Shown: positions 19,931 to 22,060 of the stretch, one piece after another
Layout of the letters: the number at the start of each line of letters is the position of its first letter
Position numbering within the stretch: the first letter of the stretch is position 1
From: Gnetum montanum
Taxonomy: Eukaryota; Streptophyta; Gnetopsida; Gnetales; Gnetaceae
Length of the DNA: 22,060 bases
Direction: 5' to 3'
NCBI GenBank assembly: GCA_015680685.1
Contig: MNCI01005848.1
Coordinates: forward strand, 10,099-32,158
Made by a program: the position numbers and the translations under genes
The notes under the pieces: model-generated
The model's database searches: none
What the model was told of the DNA's origin: nothing
The model's input: only the letters and a program-made list of their open reading frames with translations

Positions 19931-20097
19931 AGAGGCAACACTCCCCTCATTTCTCATCCTAGGTGAAAAGTAGCGAAGATCTGGCAGATTGATCACCCCA
20001 GAGATAGAATATTTTCCATGTGCCCGCAGTAGGAGTCCCCCAAGTGAACGGTTCTTTATTCAAGCAGTTTTGTACCTGAATGCAAGTTGTGTATGGC

Positions 20098-20103
20098 AAT
20101 AAA
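20098..20103 (+). terminator. LTR3b polyadenylation signal
   Basis: AATAAA in ggcaataaagaagagctt. LTR3a has the matching ggcaataaagacgagctt (19517 on), which supports it as the end of R. Confidence 0.55.
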
Positions 20104-20174
20104 GAAGAGCTTTGTGGATAAACCTTGTAGTGCATGGATAGGTTTAATTAATGTTTCCTAGTAACACGGCATGA

Positions 20175-20350
20175 GTACGACTTGGTTACGAATATTGACA
20201 AATGTGTACGGTTAGCCAAGGAATCGGCTACTCATCGCGATTAGATTCTCTCACCCTTACCTCCTAGAATGTGGGACAAGTACGACTTGATTACGAGCAT
20301 CTACGGATGTGTACGGCTAGTCAAGGAATCGGCTACTTGTCACACTTAGG
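20175..20350 (+). repeat. Degenerate tandem repeat in LTR3b U5
   Basis: A unit beginning gtacgactt and containing tgtgtacgg and aaggaatcggctact occurs at 20175-20242 and again at 20280-20350, about 105 bp apart. A weaker third start (cagtacgactg) is at 20362. LTR1 and LTR2 contain single related blocks (gagtatgacttaat). Confidence 0.6.
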
Positions 20351-20757
20351 CTAGTTAGGTGCCTCAGTACGACTGCTTCGAGCATGTGCGTTATGTGTGG
20401 TAATCCCAGTAACGATTAGCGTTTGGTAGCCACAGTTGCACAGTTCAGGGTGTGTACGGCAAGTGGGAACGAATGCTAACGCTAGGACTTAGTGCTATAG
20501 TTAGAATTATTTTTAGTCTCTCAACCCTTCACTCTTTAGCATAGGAGATAAACTAGAAAAGACCAAAAAAATCATATACCTCGGACTTACTTAACCATAC
20601 ACTGTGACAACAACAAGTAAGTCTGGGAAGACAACGATTAATTAACCCCAAGTGTTCCTTGTGGCGTTTAGGCATTTAGTCTGCAGAGTTCGATTAGATC
20701 GTGCGTGCTACGCTCGTTTCATATGGTTGAGTGTAGGGGTACCTCACCACTCATCAT

Positions 20758-20775
20758 TGGCACCGTTGTCGGGGA
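20758..20775 (+). other. Primer-binding site, tRNA-Asp type
   Basis: TGGCACCGTTGTCGGGGA, one base after the LTR end. It differs at two positions from the tRNA-Asp-complementary PBS known from Athila/Tat-lineage plant Gypsy elements (TGGCGCCGTTGCCGGGGA, from memory). Both differences are transitions that cytosine deamination would give. Confidence 0.8.
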
Positions 20776-20897
20776 CTAAGTGTTTGTACGCCAATTAGAA
20801 CATTAGGAAATCTTTCACATCGTCATGAGCCTTAACAAACCTTTGGGTTAATTAGTTAAACAAGAACATATATAACGGTGAACAACACACCATTAAA
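20776..20897 (+). other. Short 5' leader of element 3
   Basis: 122 bp between PBS and the first gag ATG. No further structure noted. Confidence 0.5.
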
Positions 20898-22060
20898 ATG
20901 ACTTCTTCTCATAAGGTTAACTCACCTAAGGACAACATGGAAGACAGTCAGCGACATACACATAACCTGAACCAGCCAAGTCCTCAGTAATCTAAGGTGA
21001 CATATACTCATCCTGATGAGTATGTGCCTGATTTTACTTTTATTCTTCATCAAGACGAATAACTGCGGTGGAGAGATTTGCAAGGTAACATTGTGTTACC
21101 TCCAAATTGATCAGTCCCTAACATGCTTTTCTGTGCCCTAGCACAGATTGGCATGCAAGAACTATTTGCGGAATACGTTATGGATGACTTTGACACAAGG
21201 GATTATCATCCCACCGCTGCCCAACGTATTCGGGACGAAAGGCAGGAGAGCCAACATTCATTAATGAAGGGCAAGGTCCCCCATGTCCTTAGTGAAATAG
21301 GAGATGAGGAACCCCTCACAAAAGGTTTCTTAGAAAATGATGTTCCTCCTCCTCACAATGGTGAAGAGGTTAGGCATCAGAGCCTTCGATCAGCTATACA
21401 CACTATGGGCTCTGATCCCCATGAACACCAACTATTCACGGCAGGAACAACCACTCACACTAAGGATGGACACTTGGATTGTCACAATGATTAGGGTCGA
21501 AGCAGCTAAAGAGAAGGTAAGAAACATCGCCATGGTGATGGATCCCCTTCCTCTTTTCCTTCATCTCACCATTCACACTCTCCTTCCACATCTGGCCGCA
21601 ACCATCGTGAGCACAATGGAAAGGGTAAAAGTAAGGAAGACGAAAAACCTCGACAAGAAGGTCAGGAGTTAGGACAAGGGCAAGGACGTAGGGAGAGTAG
21701 GGAACCACCATGAAGACATCACAGAAATCATGATAGAGATGATCATGATGAACCCCTACTCACAACCTGAAGCATGCTAGACATCACAGAGGTAGTCAGG
21801 ATCCCCACAAGGCACTTAAAAGATAGCCGAATCAAGCATTTGGACATAAATAATATCCCACATTTTGAAGGGGGATATAATGCTGATCCTCAACATCATT
21901 TACAAGCATTCCACGATGCTTGTGCCTTGCAAAATATAGATAATAAGTGGCAGAAGCTTAAGTTGTTCCCAAGGACACTCACCAGAGAAGTAGAGAGCTG
22001 GTACTAGTCCTTAGAATCGAAAACCATCAGAAGGTGGAGTATGATGCTTGAACTGTTCAA
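20898..22060 (+). pseudogene. gag: Element 3 gag, degenerate, partial at window end
   Basis: One frame from ATG (20898) to the end of the window with no frameshift but eight stops (20988, 21060, 21108, 21492, 21507, 21711, 21768, 22005). The N-terminal 290 codons are hydrophilic: an acidic region with MQELFAEYVMDDFDTRDY, then a His/Ser/Arg/Gly-rich basic stretch (about 21510-21720). From about 21774 the capsid domain begins: DINNIPHFEGGYNADPQHH, LQAFHDAC, KLKLFPRTL, then the W-Y pair (21999) and LELF. Each stop is one C-to-T change from CAA, CAG or CGA. It is the best guide in the window to what was deleted behind LTR1. Confidence 0.75.

Larger units (their letters stand above)
19821..20756 (+). 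repeat. LTR3b, 5' LTR of element 3 with type II U3
   Basis: 936 bp, TGATGAGACG...CACTCATCA. U3 (19830-19912) has GCGATAT units, including gcgcgatatcgcggcc, then tctataaataag. R contains gtagcgaagatctgg as in LTR3a. The end block gagtgtaggggtacctc is shared with LTR1 and LTR2. It contains a tandem duplication in U5. Confidence 0.8.
19821..22060 (+). mobile_element. Element 3: Gypsy element with LTR3b, PBS and gag, runs off the window
   Basis: Order is LTR3b (19821-20756), one base, PBS (20758-20775), leader, then gag from ATG 20898 to the window end. All parts are on the plus strand. The gag is homologous to the family 1 gag at 2081-3850, so this is a related element that kept its 5' half. 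Its 3' part lies outside the window. Confidence 0.8.

Noticed and set aside
21123-21711. Overlapping frames at 21337-21672 and 21460-21711 (minus)
   Set aside because: Shadows of the element 3 gag frame, which can be followed in one frame from 20898 to the window end.
1-22060. CRISPR array, tRNA, rRNA or bacterial operon
   Set aside because: No regularly spaced identical repeats, no tRNA-like cloverleaf noticed, and every recognisable gene is of plant LTR-retrotransposon type.

Overview
This window looks like nuclear intergenic DNA from a land plant with a large, repeat-rich genome. It is almost entirely decayed LTR retrotransposons of the Ty3/Gypsy class. The primer-binding site, LTR termini, gag, protease and integrase remnants, and a 'putative plant transposon protein' domain all point to a plant host. 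The sequence does not fix the species; a gymnosperm or a large-genome angiosperm would both fit. No intact host gene, rRNA, tRNA or CRISPR array was found.

Layout. (1) 1-1219 is the 3' tail of one copy (copy A) of a retroelement I call family 1. It ends in a polypurine tract and LTR1 (1220-2078). (2) LTR1 abuts a gag-like reading frame (2081-3850) that stays in one frame for 1.77 kb but carries about a dozen stops. No pol follows. A T-rich spacer (3851-4650) leads into a second tail (copy B, about 4655-8853). That tail holds a long second ORF (ORF2, 5887-8673) with a plant-transposon-protein-like domain and a long coiled coil. LTR2 closes the unit at 9709. (3) 9710-11259 is low-copy-looking AT-rich DNA with one possible exon (10811-10923). 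(4) 11260-18533 is a minus-strand Gypsy element (family 2). It is bounded by LTRs with perfect TGTTGATG/CATCAACA ends (degraded by one base in each LTR) and a near-perfect 5-bp target duplication. It keeps gag, a zinc knuckle, protease and the integrase C-terminus, but RT, RNase H and the integrase core are gone. (5) 18534-19205 is flank. (6) 19206-19820 is a partial family 1-like LTR interrupted by a second family 1-like element: LTR 19821-20756, a tRNA-Asp-type PBS, and a gag running off the right end.

How the parts relate. The family 1 gag at 2.1-3.9 kb and the gag at 20.9-22.06 kb are homologous, so the right-hand element shows what family 1 gag looks like further upstream: a long N-terminal region that was deleted behind LTR1. 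Every in-frame stop in the right-hand gag can be explained by one C-to-T change in CAA, CAG or CGA, as expected from deamination of methylated cytosine in silenced plant repeats.

Most interesting points: a gag+ORF2 organisation without pol and with a splice-acceptor-like site just before ORF2; LTRs of one family carrying two unrelated U3 types on related R-U5 parts; and three single-N joins flanked by perfect duplications, one a 420-bp inverted repeat, which look like assembly artefacts.
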